Source: Sabulicella glaciei (GTDB taxonomy: Bacteria; Pseudomonadota; Alphaproteobacteria; Acetobacterales; Acetobacteraceae). Taken from it: a DNA stretch of 64,000 bases. This document shows, in pieces, positions 18,210-27,698 of this stretch. Below the pieces are notes generated by a model. That model did not search any database, was not told the DNA's origin, and saw nothing but the letters and a program-made list of their open reading frames with translations. Made by a program: the position numbers and the translations under genes. Numbering within the stretch: position 1 is the first letter of the stretch; each line of letters begins with the position of its first letter. The stretch covers positions 53,967 through 117,966 of the forward strand of contig NZ_JAPFQI010000015.1 in NCBI RefSeq assembly GCF_026183895.1. Reading direction: 5' to 3'.

Positions 18210-19669
18210 TGCTGACCGAACTGACCATCGTCGGCGCCCTCAAGGCGCTGGAATCGGGTGAGACCAACGCCGTCGAACTGGCCGAGGCGCATCTGCGCGC
18301 CATCGAGGCGCTGAACCCGCGGCTCAACGCCTATGTCACCCTCCACGCCGAGCGGACGCTGGACGCGGCGCGCGAAAGCGACGCTCGCAAGGAGCGCGGC
18401 GCGCTCGAGGGCATCCCGCTCGGCTTGAAGGATCTGTTCTGCACCGAGGGCGTGCGGACCACGGCAGGGTCGAAGATCCTTGGCGATTTCGTGCCGCCTT
18501 ATGAAAGCACGGTGACGGCGAAGCTGAAGGCGGCGGGCGCCGTTTCCCTCGGCAAGCTGAACCTGGACGAGTTCGCCATGGGCTCGACCAACAGCAGCAG
18601 CGCACACGGGCCGACGATCAACCCCTGGTCTCCTGGCAACCGGAAGCTGGTTCCGGGCGGCTCCTCCGGCGCTTCCGCCGCCGCGGTCGCGGCGCGCCTA
18701 GCGCCGGGGACCATGGCGACGGACACGGGCGGCTCCATCCGCCAGCCCGCGGCGTTCTGCGGCGTGGCCGGCATCAAGCCGACCTACGGGCGCGTGTCCC
18801 GCTGGGGCATCATCGCCTATGCCTCCTCGCTCGATCAGGCTGGGCCGATGGCCCGCACGGTGGAGGATTGCGCCATCCTCCTGCGCGAGATGGCGGGGCA
18901 TGACGCGAAGGATTCCACCAGCGCCGATGTCCCGGTGCCCGACTTCGCCGCTGCCTGCGGCCGCTCGGTGAAGGGGATGCGGATCGGCGTGCCGGCGGAG
19001 TACCGCCTCGAAGGCCTGTCGCCCGAGATCGCCCGCGTTTGGGACCAGGGCCTCGAATGGCTGAAGGAGGCGGGGGCGCAGATCGTGCCCATCTCCCTGC
19101 CGCACACGAAGCACGCGCTCGCCACCTACTACATCGTGGCGCCGGCCGAGGCGTCCTCCAACCTCGCGCGCTATGACGGCGTGCGCTACGGGCTGCGCGT
19201 CGCCGGGCAGGGCGACGGGCTGAACGACCTCTACGAGCGCAGCCGCGCCGCCGGCTTCGGGGCCGAGGTGCGGCGCCGCATCCTGATCGGCACCTATGTG
19301 CTGAGCGCCGGCTACTACGAGGCCTACTACCTGAAGGCGCAGAAGCTGCGCGCCCTGATTCGCCGCGACTTCGAGCAGGCCTGGGAAAGCTGCGACGCCA
19401 TCCTGACGCCGGCCACGCCCACCGCCGCCTTCGCGCTGGACGATCAGCCGAGCGACCCGGTGACCATGTACCTGAACGATGTGTTCACGGTCACCGCGAA
19501 CCTCGCCGGCATCCCGGGCATCTCCGTCCCGGCCGGGCTTTCGGCCGAGGGGCTGCCGCTGGGGCTGCAGATCCTGGGCCGCCCCTTCGAGGAGGAGACG
19601 CTCTTCGCCGCCGGCGCGGCGCTGGAGCGCGCGGCGAACTTTTCCGCCAAGCCGGGGATGGTCGCATGA
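18209..19669 (+). CDS. gatA: Aspartyl/glutamyl-tRNA amidotransferase subunit A
   Basis: A 486-residue amidase-signature enzyme that releases ammonia from glutamine for transamidation of misacylated Asp-tRNA(Asn) or Glu-tRNA(Gln). The Ser-cisSer-Lys triad is visible: Lys74 in GLKDLF, Ser152 in PGGSSGAS and Ser176 in [10 protein letters not shown]. The start is ATG18209, which shares its A with the gatC stop (TGATG); a GTG one codon earlier is possible. GatC, GatA and GatB form one operon here. Confidence 0.96.
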   Translation: MLTELTIVGALKALESGETNAVELAEAHLRAIEALNPRLNAYVTLHAERTLDAARESDARKERGALEGIPLGLKDLFCTEGVRTTAGSKILGDFVPPYESTVTAKLKAAGAVSLGKLNLDEFAMGSTNSSSAHGPTINPWSPGNRKLVPGGSSGASAAAVAARLAPGTMATDTGGSIRQPAAFCGVAGIKPTYGRVSRWGIIAYASSLDQAGPMARTVEDCAILLREMAGHDAKDSTSADVPVPDFAAACGRSVKGMRIGVPAEYRLEGLSPEIARVWDQGLEWLKEAGAQIVPISLPHTKHALATYYIVAPAEASSNLARYDGVRYGLRVAGQGDGLNDLYERSRAAGFGAEVRRRILIGTYVLSAGYYEAYYLKAQKLRALIRRDFEQAWESCDAILTPATPTAAFALDDQPSDPVTMYLNDVFTVTANLAGIPGISVPAGLSAEGLPLGLQILGRPFEEETLFAAGAALERAANFSAKPGMVA

Positions 19670-21105
19670 GCTACACGATCGACGGTTGGGAGCTGGTGAT
19701 CGGGCTGGAGGTCCATGCCCAGGTCACCTCGCAGGCCAAGCTGTTCAGCGGCGCCGCCACCGCCTTCGGCGCGGCGCCGAACAGCCAGGTTTCCTTCGTG
19801 GATGCCGGGATGCCGGGGATGCTGCCCGTCATCAACGGCGAATGCGTGGCGCAGGCGGTCCGCACGGGCCTCGGCCTGAACGCGGAGATCCATCTCTGGT
19901 CCCGCTTCGACCGCAAGAACTACTTCTACGCGGACCTGCCGCAGGGCTACCAGATCAGCCAGTTCGCGCACCCCATCGTCGGCAAGGGCGAGGTGGAGAT
20001 CACGCTGGCGGACGGCACGACCAAGACGGTCGGCATCACGCGCCTCCATCTGGAGCAGGATGCGGGCAAGTCGCTGCACGACCAGCACGCGACCAAGTCC
20101 TTCATCGACCTGAACCGCTCCGGCGTCGCGCTGATGGAGATCGTCTCCGAGCCCGACATGCGCTCGCCGGAGGAGGCAGGAGCCTACCTGACCAAGCTGC
20201 GCCAGATCATGCGCTACCTCGGCACCTGCGACGGCAACATGGACGAGGGCTCCCTGCGGGCCGACGTCAACGTGTCCGTCCGCAAGCCGGGCGAGGGGTT
20301 CCGCACGCGCTGCGAGGTGAAGAACGTCAACTCCATCCGCTTCGTGATGCAGGCGGTGGAGGCGGAGGCGCGCCGGCAGATTGAGGTCTGGGAATCCGGC
20401 GGCACGGTGGACCAGGAGACGCGCCTGTTCGACACCGGGCGCGGCGTCACCCGCTCCATGCGCTCCAAGGAGGATGCGCACGACTACCGCTACTTCCCCG
20501 ATCCGGACCTGCCGCCGCTGGTGTTCACGAAGGACTTCGTGGACGGGCTGAAGGCGGCCCTACCGGAACTGCCCGACGCGCGCCGCGCGCGCTACGTCGC
20601 CATGGGGTTGTCGCCCTACGATGCGCATGTGCTGACGCTGGAGAAGGACACGGCCGTGTTCTTCGAAGAGGTGGCGGGGGGCCGCGACGCCAAGCTGGCC
20701 GCGAACTGGGTGACGGGCGACTACTTCGCTGCGCTGAACCGCCTCAAGCGCGACGTGTCGGACAGCCCGGTGTCCGCGCGCCACCTGGGGCGCCTCCTGG
20801 ACCTGATCGCCGACGGCACGATCAGCGGCAAGATCGCCAAGGACGTGTTCGAGATCATGCTGGAGGCGGACGAGGATCCCGCTTCCATCGTCGAATCGCG
20901 CGGCCTGAAGCAGGTGAAGGACACGGGCGCCATCGAGGCGGCGGCGGATGCGGTGCTGGCCGCGAATGCCGACAAGGTGGCCGAGTTCCGCTCGGGCAAG
21001 GACAAGCTGTTCGGCTTCTTTGTCGGGCAGGTGATGAAGGCGATGCAGGGCAAGGGCAACCCGGCCCTGGTGAACGAGGTGCTGAAGGCGAAGCTCCAGG
21101 GCTGA
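19666..21105 (+). CDS. gatB: Aspartyl/glutamyl-tRNA amidotransferase subunit B
   Basis: A 479-residue GatB that binds the misacylated tRNA, activates its side chain with ATP and receives ammonia from GatA. It begins with [13 protein letters not shown] and has the zinc/active-site region [10 protein letters not shown], then [14 protein letters not shown] and DVNVSVR. The C-terminal YqeY-like tail domain ends with the helical [16 protein letters not shown]. The start overlaps gatA by four bases (ATGA). A strong hairpin 31 bases after the stop ends the operon. Confidence 0.96.
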   Translation: MSYTIDGWELVIGLEVHAQVTSQAKLFSGAATAFGAAPNSQVSFVDAGMPGMLPVINGECVAQAVRTGLGLNAEIHLWSRFDRKNYFYADLPQGYQISQFAHPIVGKGEVEITLADGTTKTVGITRLHLEQDAGKSLHDQHATKSFIDLNRSGVALMEIVSEPDMRSPEEAGAYLTKLRQIMRYLGTCDGNMDEGSLRADVNVSVRKPGEGFRTRCEVKNVNSIRFVMQAVEAEARRQIEVWESGGTVDQETRLFDTGRGVTRSMRSKEDAHDYRYFPDPDLPPLVFTKDFVDGLKAALPELPDARRARYVAMGLSPYDAHVLTLEKDTAVFFEEVAGGRDAKLAANWVTGDYFAALNRLKRDVSDSPVSARHLGRLLDLIADGTISGKIAKDVFEIMLEADEDPASIVESRGLKQVKDTGAIEAAADAVLAANADKVAEFRSGKDKLFGFFVGQVMKAMQGKGNPALVNEVLKAKLQG

Positions 21106-21136
21106 GCTGGGGCGCTTCGCAGCTCCGAAACGATGG

Positions 21137-21179
21137 CCAGGCCGGTCCCGCCGCATCAAGTGCGGCGGGACCGGCCTGG
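21137..21179 (+). terminator. 18-bp perfect hairpin after gatCAB
   Basis: Bases 21137-21154 pair perfectly with 21162-21179 around an ATCAAGT loop. No T tract follows on the + strand. Its position directly after gatB and before convergent genes supports a terminator or RNA-stabilising 3' hairpin. Confidence 0.7.
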
Positions 21180-21193
21180 GGCTTCGTGTCGGC

Positions 21194-21451
21194 TCAGCTT
21201 TTCAGGGGGCCGGTATCCTCGTCGTCCTCGCCGATCCCCTCGTCATCGTCCTCCTCGTCGTATTCATCTTCCTCGTCATCGGCGTCGAGGATAAGGGCGC
21301 CGCGCACGGTGGCGAGACAGGCCGAGTAGGTTTCCAGGATCCACGCGCGGTCCACTTCCGCGTCCTCGTCCTTTTCCATGATGAGCTTGAGCAGGGCGAG
21401 GGCCACGGCTTCTTCGCTGTCGCCCTCGATCTCGATCTTGATGTCTGCCAT
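21194..21451 (-). CDS. Hypothetical acidic protein
   Basis: An 85-residue protein. The N-terminal half (ADIKIEIEGDSEEAVALALLKLIMEKD) looks like a small alpha/beta fold; the C-terminal 30 residues are almost all Asp and Glu. The start is supported by a GGAGGG site 6 bases ahead of the ATG. No domain is recognised. The acidic tail could be a DNA mimic, a metal buffer or simply disordered. The gene is convergent with gatB across a strong hairpin. Confidence 0.7.
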   Translation of the reverse strand: MADIKIEIEGDSEEAVALALLKLIMEKDEDAEVDRAWILETYSACLATVRGALILDADDEEDEYDEEDDDEGIGEDDEDTGPLKS

Positions 21452-21522
21452 CGGCACTCCCTCCTTCGGCATCACGGGAAGCTTGTCCAACGCACGGAGC
21501 CTCCGTGCGCTGCCTCCGACAG

Positions 21523-21825
21523 TCAGCGGCGCAGCGTGTCGATCATGCGCTGATCCGCGCTGCGCGCCATGCCCGGGATGAGCAGCGCGTCGAGCAGCCA
21601 CCAGAGAAAGATCAGCCCGAGTCCGGCATAGCCAATGAAGACGAAGGTCAGCACCCAGGACATGGCGAAGAGGCCGAGCATGATCACGCCCGACACCCAG
21701 CGGCCCAGGTACATGCGGTGAACGCCGCCGTAGCCCAGCAGGAACCAAAGCACGTAGGCGGCGATCAGCGACTTGCGGTTCGCATCGAAGCGCATGCGGG
21801 CCAGGGCATCGTCGGATGGGGGCAT
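21523..21825 (-). CDS. TM2 domain-containing membrane protein
   Basis: A 100-residue protein with a short cytosolic N-terminus and two membrane helices (about 20-35 and 45-85). The TM2 signature GYGGVHRMYLGRW lies in the turn between them. ATG21825 is chosen because it gives the usual family length. The function of bacterial TM2 proteins is not established. It is divergent from the GST gene at 21890. Confidence 0.85.
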   Translation of the reverse strand: MPPSDDALARMRFDANRKSLIAAYVLWFLLGYGGVHRMYLGRWVSGVIMLGLFAMSWVLTFVFIGYAGLGLIFLWWLLDALLIPGMARSADQRMIDTLRR

Positions 21826-21889
21826 CTGTGCCTTCCAGTTCTCCAAGCCTAGGATATGGGGAAGCATTACCTCGCAAGGAAGACCCCGC

Positions 21890-22522
21890 ATGGCGATCGA
21901 ACTGTGGACCTGGAATACCCCCAATGGCCGCAAGATCAGCGTGGCGCTGGAGGAGATGGGACTGCCCTATACGGTGAAGACCGTGGACATCAGCAAGGAC
22001 GAGCAGTTCAACCCGGAATTCCTGGCCTTCTCGCCCAACAACCGCATCCCGGCGATCAAGGACCCGGACGGGCCGGATGGAAAGCCCATCACGGTGTTCG
22101 AGAGCGGGGCGATCCTCCTCTACCTCGGTGAGAAGACGGGGCGCTTCCTGCCGCGCGACCTGCGCGCGCGCATTCCGGTCCTGGAATGGCTGATGTGGCA
22201 GATGGGCGGGTTCGGCCCGATGCCGGGCCAGGTGCATCACTTCCTGATGCAGCCCGAGGGGCCGGCGCGCGACTACGGCTTCAACCGCTACCACAAGGAA
22301 ACCAGGCGCCTTTATGGGGTGCTGGACCGGCGCCTGGCCGGGCGGGAATTCGTGGCGACGGAGGGCGAACCCTCGGTGGCCGATTTCGCCATCCTCGGCT
22401 GGGCTTGGCGGCACGAGCGGCACCAGGTCCCCTTTGACGACCTGCCCCACGTCGCGGCCTGGTATGAGCGCATGATGGCCCGCCCCGCGACCCGGCGCGG
22501 CTTCGAGGTGCCGCTGTCCTGA
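21890..22522 (+). CDS. Glutathione S-transferase, YfcG/nu-like
   Basis: A 210-residue GST. The start MAIELWTWNTPNGRKISVAL is typical of the nu class, whose Thr/Asn in TPNG contacts glutathione. NPEFLAFSPNNRIPAI and VFESGAILLYLGEKTG complete the thioredoxin-like domain; the helical domain ends with FDDLPHVAAWYERM. Nu-class enzymes reduce disulfides using glutathione. An AAGGAAG site lies ahead of ATG21890. A second protein of this kind is at 41502. Confidence 0.88.
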   Translation: MAIELWTWNTPNGRKISVALEEMGLPYTVKTVDISKDEQFNPEFLAFSPNNRIPAIKDPDGPDGKPITVFESGAILLYLGEKTGRFLPRDLRARIPVLEWLMWQMGGFGPMPGQVHHFLMQPEGPARDYGFNRYHKETRRLYGVLDRRLAGREFVATEGEPSVADFAILGWAWRHERHQVPFDDLPHVAAWYERMMARPATRRGFEVPLS

Positions 22523-22594
22523 CGCGAGGTTTGACGCGGCGAGGCCCCGCCTGTATCAGGGCGGGGCATACGCCGTGTGACTTTCCACTCCTGC

Positions 22595-22687
22595 GGAGGG
22601 GTGGCCGAGTGGCCGAAGGCGGCGGTTTGCTAAACCGTTATAGGATGTCAAGTCCTATCGTGGGTTCGAATCCCATCCCCTCCGCCA
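22595..22687 (+). tRNA. tRNA-Ser (anticodon GCU)
   Basis: A complete class II tRNA of 93 bases with encoded CCA. The acceptor stem GGAGGGG pairs with CCCCTCC, the anticodon loop reads TTTGCTAAA (anticodon GCT), there is a long variable arm (GGATGTCAAGTCC) and a normal T arm (GGGTTCGAATCCC). DNA after the gene changes character, as is common where islands integrate at a tRNA 3' end, but no second copy of the 3' end is seen in the window. Confidence 0.97.
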
Positions 22688-22689
22688 GT

Positions 22690-22981
22690 TCTTGCCCACA
22701 GAATCCTGATTTTGCAGAGATTTCTCGCGCGGCCGGCGAGGTAGTCCACAATCCAGTCCACAAGAGCCTCGTAGCTGCCTGCCTTGAGTGGCAGCGCTGT
22801 GCACAGTTCGGCGGAGATGCGGCCGTTGCGGTGTCGGGTGATGGCGGTCCTTATGCAGCTCAGGCGGGCAGACAATGGCGCACACGTCAGAAGACTGCGC
22901 CGCATAGGTCTCAATGTTGTCGTCGACGTGGATCATCGCGCACAGGAGCGCCGAGCGGAAGTCCGCGCCCTTGGCGGGCAT
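22690..22981 (-). pseudogene. Possible small gene broken by a frameshift
   Basis: A perfect AAGGAGGT ribosome-binding site precedes ATG22981. The frame starts MPAKGADFRSALLCAMIHVD and reads plausibly for about 45 codons, then becomes His/Arg/Pro-rich and runs into the tRNA complement. A neighbouring frame continues with protein-like sequence (KAGSYEALVDWIVDYLAG). The simplest reading is a roughly 90-residue gene with one frameshift near 22850. No family is recognised. It might instead be an intact short gene whose end I have misjudged. Confidence 0.35.
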
Positions 22982-23111
22982 TGCCACCTCCTTATCGCGA
23001 CAAGGAGTGAGAATGGCGATGTTGTTTGTGGAGGCTCCGGGCGCGAATGGAGACATCTCGAAAAACGCCTTCGCTCACTTCCCCGCCTGCGCGCCGACCG
23101 AGGCCTCATCG

Positions 23112-24860
23112 TCATTCGTAAAGGGACACGACCAGCCTGCCATAGGATCTTTCACCGCGTCGCTGGAGAGAACCCATCTGTGCGGGTGGTAAGCCGCTCG
23201 GCAGATCCACCCGCGGATAAGTAATGAGCCATACCCGTCTCGACCGCTCCAAAACCGGCCCGAGCGAGTCGTTGCCCACCACAAGACTTGTTTCTCCCGC
23301 AAGGGGAATCGATTGAGTGACGGGCATAAGGCGAAATAACTCGACAAGACGTGGGCCGAGAACATCGTACACCCGACTCCATTGCGGGCTTGGCGGGTTG
23401 GCGACGGAGAGGGCTGATCCCCAGTTCGGACCAATCATGTACCAAGCCATTCCCCAAAACATGGATAGCTGCGGCGCATAGACAACGTCGTTCGGCTGGA
23501 GTTGTGCTTGGATGTCTGATGCGGCACGTCGGAAGTCGGTGGACGTCGTCCGGTCGGCCCAACCTACAATCGGGATGGCCAGAAGCACTAGGAGGAGGCT
23601 GGCGACAACGGTGTTCCTCGCGTGGGCGCTCACGGTGAAGCACAAATGGGCGAGCACAATCGCGAAAAAGGGCGCCATCATTGTTGCGAAGAGGTTCGTC
23701 TTGAAGATCGGCTTCAGCATCACGTCCAGGCCCGCTGCGACGACGAGTGGTGCGACAAGGAAAAAAATCGTGGTCGCGCGCGTGCGGCGCACGCTGAGCC
23801 CCGCAAAGACCGTGCCGAGGTAAACTAGCAGTCCGGCCCACCAACCGACCGCTACGGGAAGGCTCGTCGTGACAACGGACGAGAGCCAGGACATGACACC
23901 TACTAGAGAGGACGCCTCAGCCAAGTTGGCGTCGTGCAGCAAGTTCTTCACCAGAACCGGGCCGCTCGCCAGCGCTGCGGCTCCATAGAGAACCAGCCAG
24001 ATCATGTAGTCTCGCCGTGGTGCCCCGCGGCCGGAAAGCAGAGTAAGCGCGAACAAGCCATTGAATAGGACGGCTATGAAGCCGACCGCATGGGTGTAAA
24101 TGATCGCCAGAAGAAGGATGAGAAGGACGATGCGGTCTCGTCCTCTCACGTGCCGACTGTCGAAAACCTGCACGCAGTAGTAGTACGACCAGATCAGCAG
24201 GACAGTGAGCCACGCGTAAGGCCGGACCTCCTGTGACGCCCATAAGCCGCTCGGCAACGCCGCGAGGATCGCGGTACCAGTCCAGGCTAGTTCGCTGGTT
24301 CCGATGCGCCTGAGGACGAACCAGAGCGAGGGGAGCGCCACTAAAGACCAAAAGATGGAATTTGCCTTGAACCAAAAGTCCGTTTGGCTAATCCAACCCC
24401 AAAAATGTAACTGCAAAAAGTAGACCGGTGGATGAACGTCGTTCCGAAGGATTTGTGGGATGATCTGAGCGATCGGCTGGACCGCGTGGGTCACTGCAAT
24501 GATCTCGTCTTCCCATAAGCCAAGTTCGAGTCGCACTATCAGGCGCAAGGCAACGCCAAAAAGGATTACGAGCGCTGCCAAACCGAGGTAGATTCGATGC
24601 GGATTCAATCGGGCGGCTTCGTAGATGCCAAATGATGTCGGCGAAGCTGCGGGCCTTGGCAAATCTTTCAAATCGGGATCTCCATCTGCCTCATCTGTGA
24701 ATTGAGGATGCCGGGGAATTGGTCTGGCAGCTAGGCTCAGGACTCGCTGATTGAGCCAGAAGGTGACGGTGGCCGCCAGCGTGATGGCTGCAAAGAAGGT
24801 GTGGGCGCATCGGTCGTAGCGTATGGCAATGCGCCACCAGCCCTCGAGGCGGCCGAACAT
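23112..24860 (-). CDS. Family 39-like membrane glycosyltransferase, N-terminus fused to transposase tail
   Basis: The open frame codes 582 residues, but the first ~45 (YDRCAHTFFAAITLAATVTF and neighbours) are the C-terminus of an IS5-type transposase. The real protein starts after the element, perhaps at TTG24671 (about 519 residues). It has many membrane helices and the GT-C/PMT signature GLWEDEIIAV followed by NDVHPPVYFLQL, where the aspartates are expected to be catalytic. Such enzymes use polyprenyl-phosphate sugars to glycosylate lipid or protein outside the membrane. Base composition is less GC-rich than the flanking core genes, suggesting transfer. The acceptor is unknown. Confidence 0.8.
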   Translation of the reverse strand: MFGRLEGWWRIAIRYDRCAHTFFAAITLAATVTFWLNQRVLSLAARPIPRHPQFTDEADGDPDLKDLPRPAASPTSFGIYEAARLNPHRIYLGLAALVILFGVALRLIVRLELGLWEDEIIAVTHAVQPIAQIIPQILRNDVHPPVYFLQLHFWGWISQTDFWFKANSIFWSLVALPSLWFVLRRIGTSELAWTGTAILAALPSGLWASQEVRPYAWLTVLLIWSYYYCVQVFDSRHVRGRDRIVLLILLLAIIYTHAVGFIAVLFNGLFALTLLSGRGAPRRDYMIWLVLYGAAALASGPVLVKNLLHDANLAEASSLVGVMSWLSSVVTTSLPVAVGWWAGLLVYLGTVFAGLSVRRTRATTIFFLVAPLVVAAGLDVMLKPIFKTNLFATMMAPFFAIVLAHLCFTVSAHARNTVVASLLLVLLAIPIVGWADRTTSTDFRRAASDIQAQLQPNDVVYAPQLSMFWGMAWYMIGPNWGSALSVANPPSPQWSRVYDVLGPRLVELFRLMPVTQSIPLAGETSLVVGNDSLGPVLERSRRVWLITYPRVDLPSGLPPAQMGSLQRRGERSYGRLVVSLYE

Positions 24861-25506
24861 GATCCCGGTGCGGTGGCGCTGGCGATAAATGGTGGCGTCG
24901 TGCGGGATGGGCTGCTTGCGAGACCGGGTCGAAGGGATGCAGGCCGCTGTGCCGCCTTGCTGCAGAGCCTGCCGAAAGCAAGCACTGTCCTAGCCGCGGC
25001 CAGCGATCGGTTCCCGGGCGCGGCAGCTTCGGCAGCATCAGTGCGGCGCCTCGGTGGTCGCTCAGCTGTCCTTCGGGAGCAGCAGCACGAGGGGCCGGCC
25101 GTGGCCGTCGCAAGCGGCGTGGAGCTTGGAGTTCAGCCCACCCATGGTGCGGCTGAGAAGGCGGAGAAAAGCTCCTTTTCGAGGGGGCTGGCCGCCGTCC
25201 GATGCGCTTTCGGATGAGTGCTGTCGATCATGAGCCGCTCAGGCGGCCCAGCCTCAGCCGCCAGCGCCGCGATGCGGTCAAACACGCCCATGCGACTCCA
25301 GCACACAAAGCGATTGTAGAGCGTCTTTTGGGGGCCGTAGGCTGTGGGAGCATCGCGCCACTGCTGGCCGCGGCGGATCACATAGATGATGCCTCTCAGC
25401 ACACGGCGGTCATGCACCCGTGAAACGCCATGCGATAGTGGAAAGTGCGGCGACAGGCGGCGCAGCTGGGCAGGCGTCGGTAGGAAGTGCGGCTTTGGGC
25501 TGGCAT
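24734..25506 (-). pseudogene. IS5-family transposase, frameshifted
   Basis: The expected start is ATG25506. Pieces of one DDE transposase appear in different frames: the N-terminal RGIIYVIRRGQQWRDAP and KTLYNRFVCWSRMGVFDR, MIDSTHPKAHRTAAS with a catalytic-type Asp, and the C-terminal YDRCAHTFFAAITLAATVTF. At least two frameshifts separate them. The final frame has no stop inside the element and continues in frame into the glycosyltransferase gene. Confidence 0.85.
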
Positions 25507-25576
25507 GGAGGAACCTCCGCCACGCTCAGAATCGCAGGCCGCCGCGCCGATGCAAGCGATTAGCGGGTCCTGAGCC
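24734..25576 (-). mobile_element. IS5-family (IS427-like) insertion sequence, degenerate
   Basis: Near-perfect terminal inverted repeats (GGCTCAGGACTCGCTGAT at the left, the complement of ATTAGCGGGTCCTGAGCC at the right) bound 843 bases. Both ends are flanked by TA, consistent with the 2-bp target duplication of the IS427 group. Inside is a minus-strand transposase broken by frameshifts, so the copy cannot move by itself. The target was GCTAGC, and its TAG is the stop codon of the gene at 25576. Confidence 0.85.
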
Positions 25577-25824
25577 TAGCGTCGTCTCTCATTCTTCGGG
25601 ACCGCTTTGAGCCAGTGCGGCAGTCTCTGCTCCGTCAGCCATAGGTCCACCAGATCCGTGATGGTGCCCGGCGCGCCGAACTGGATGCCATCAAGGGGGT
25701 GGCCTTCCATCCGCAGTGAGCAGACGGCACCCACCTTGTTGCAGTGGATTTCGGCGCTTCGGTAGCGGAAGCGCGGCCCGCCCTCAGGGCCTACCTGTTC
25801 GATCAGTTCGAGGTCATCTGGCAT
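25576..25824 (-). CDS. Hypothetical protein (82 residues)
   Basis: A small soluble protein beginning MPDDLELIEQVGPEGG, with YRSAEIHCNKVGAVCSLRMEG in the middle and TDLVDLWLTEQRLPHWL near the end. No domain is recognised. A GGGAGG site lies directly against the start codon, which is unusually close. The stop codon TAG is built from the TA target duplication and the flanking base, and rejoining the target sequence without the element regenerates the same stop, so the protein is probably complete. It may once have been in an operon with the glycosyltransferase. Confidence 0.55.
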   Translation of the reverse strand: MPDDLELIEQVGPEGGPRFRYRSAEIHCNKVGAVCSLRMEGHPLDGIQFGAPGTITDLVDLWLTEQRLPHWLKAVPKNERRR

Positions 25825-26014
25825 CCTCCCTGGCTACCAGGGAGCTTGAGGTGCCAACATGCCCTGCCTTGACCTTGGTATAGGCGAATGTCGCGTGGGG
25901 GGCGGCTGTGGCGCTCAAGCCAAGGCCCCGCCAATAAACTTGCGAGGCTTCATATTTTTGGACAGACTTGCCTGTCTGCCCACGCACAAAGCGGGGCCGG
26001 GGGAGTCGTCCAAC

Positions 26015-26752
26015 ATGCTGATATCTCCGCTTGTGGATCTGGCGATGCGCGTCGCGCCGCCCCGCATGGCCTTTCGGATTGAGCAGATGCGGCAGGCACG
26101 GTGGGGAAACACCGAGCCCGAGTGGCGGCTTCTCCATGAGCTGGCCGATCCGGACCGGGCCGCCGTGGACGTGGGAGGCAACCATGGGCTTTATGCGGGG
26201 CAGCTCGCGCGCCTTTGTCCACAGGTGCATTGCTTCGAGCCGCAGCCCGCCCTCGTTGCGGAGTTGCAGCGCAAGCTTCCGCGCAACGTCACGATCCACA
26301 ACATGGCTCTTTCGGATACGACCGGCATTGCGACGCTTCGGGTTCCGCCGGGCGACGATGGGCGGGCGTCGCTCCATCCGGCGAACGCGGTCAGGGGCGA
26401 TACGCTGCTCGTTCCGTTGCGGCGCCTAGACGATGTGGTGCGCGAGCCAGTGGGCTTCATGAAGATCGACGTCGAGGGGCACGAGATGGCCGTGCTCCGC
26501 GGCGCAGAGGAAATCATCCGTCGCGACCGACCCGCGCTTTTGGTCGAGGCCGAAGCCATGCACGAGCCCAGCCAGCCTTTCGAGCTCTTTCGTCACCTTT
26601 TTGATCGAGGCTATGCGGGCTGGTTTCTTTGGCAGGGCGAACGGTTGTCGGTCGAAGCATTCTCCCCCGAGACGCACCAGCGGGAAGACCGGATGGGCGG
26701 CTACGCCCACAATTTCATGTTCTGCGCCAACGCGGATTGGCCGTTGCGCTGA
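26015..26752 (+). CDS. FkbM family methyltransferase
   Basis: A 245-residue SAM-dependent O-methyltransferase of the FkbM family. SAM-binding motif I is VDVGGNHGLYAG, followed by HCFEPQPALVAEL and the family hallmark FMKIDVEGHEMAVLRGAE. A longer in-frame start exists upstream, but ATG26015 has a GGGGGAG site nine bases ahead and gives a typical length. FkbM proteins methylate sugars, polyketides or glycopeptides; beside a membrane glycosyltransferase, a surface-glycan role is a reasonable guess only. Confidence 0.85.
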   Translation: MLISPLVDLAMRVAPPRMAFRIEQMRQARWGNTEPEWRLLHELADPDRAAVDVGGNHGLYAGQLARLCPQVHCFEPQPALVAELQRKLPRNVTIHNMALSDTTGIATLRVPPGDDGRASLHPANAVRGDTLLVPLRRLDDVVREPVGFMKIDVEGHEMAVLRGAEEIIRRDRPALLVEAEAMHEPSQPFELFRHLFDRGYAGWFLWQGERLSVEAFSPETHQREDRMGGYAHNFMFCANADWPLR

Positions 26753-26859
26753 ACCATCGCCTCGGAACGAGCGGTTTTCTTTTTTCTTTCATGAGGGGGC
26801 TTGCATATACCTTCCCAGGCGGTGGTAGCGTCATTCCGTTAAGCACTCGGGAGGAAATC

Positions 26860-27591
26860 ATGATCCGAAGATTGGGCCGGCGCGTCGCGCTGGGATTGCT
26901 GATGCTCGCCTCGGGCGGGGTGGCGCATGCGGCACCTTGGCCAACCTACAATCCCGATCCGGGCGCACACGCAATTATCAAGTTCGAGACAACGTTCACG
27001 GGGAACGTTGATGGCGGTAGCGTGCTCCGCCCCGTAAAGATGGAAGGTTCTATTACCCTGACGTGGGAGGCTTTCCAGAACGGCTTCGACCTCAGATTCG
27101 AGAACGGGCAGGCGTTTTTGCTGCCTGATGGGACGGTCAGCGAACCGCCATCAATTGACCAGACAAACGGACTTTTAGATATCCGCGTCGAGTTTTCGCG
27201 GCTCGACTGGCCTTCACATTATTTTACCAACCACGTCGACTTGGCGTACCTCCGCAGCGGTCGCGGCGGTGTGCAGGAAACTCCGCAAACAAAATTCTTT
27301 TCACTAAACGGAAGCGCTGCGAGCGGCATGACTGGGTCCTTCGCCTTCGATGATGATACCTACGGTTCCAACCGCAAGCTCTTCGGGACTCGCATTCAGT
27401 TTCTGGCAGATAATAGCTTCTCGGGAGACTTCATTAGCGTCTCAGGCATCGATGTTTGCTACAGCCCGTCGCCGCATTGCCTCTTCACAGGTCAGACCAC
27501 TGTCGCTGTTCCTGCACCGGCTGGCCTCGCCTTCCTGGCGCTCGGTTGGGCCGGGTTGAGCATCGTACAGCGCAGACGGGAGCACACCTGA
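26860..27591 (+). CDS. PEP-CTERM-like exported protein, copy 1
   Basis: A 243-residue secreted protein with signal peptide (RRLGRRVALGLLMLASGGVA, cleavage near AHA). The C-terminal sorting-like tail is VPAPAGLAFLALGWAGLSIV followed by QRRR: short motif, membrane helix, basic end. Exosortases process this tripartite signal in related proteins, where the motif is usually VPEP. The body is similar to the next gene (TNGLLDI, VDLAYLR, FSLNG, SFAFDD). GAGGAAATC precedes ATG26860. The role is unknown; PEP-CTERM proteins are generally linked to exopolysaccharide or biofilm matrix. Confidence 0.75.
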   Translation: MIRRLGRRVALGLLMLASGGVAHAAPWPTYNPDPGAHAIIKFETTFTGNVDGGSVLRPVKMEGSITLTWEAFQNGFDLRFENGQAFLLPDGTVSEPPSIDQTNGLLDIRVEFSRLDWPSHYFTNHVDLAYLRSGRGGVQETPQTKFFSLNGSAASGMTGSFAFDDDTYGSNRKLFGTRIQFLADNSFSGDFISVSGIDVCYSPSPHCLFTGQTTVAVPAPAGLAFLALGWAGLSIVQRRREHT

Positions 27592-27698
27592 TCAAGTGGA
27601 ACGCTTGGCTTCAAATGGGCGACCTTCCCATTGCGGCGACCACACCATCCATTCCCAAAAGTTGGTCGGCTGACCGGCCACAAATAAGCGGAGGTCTC

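Noticed and set aside
22655..23056. Minus-strand 133-codon frame ending in GWDSNPR
   Set aside because: The ending is simply the complement of the tRNA-Ser gene read as protein, a common false annotation; only the first ~45 codons look real.
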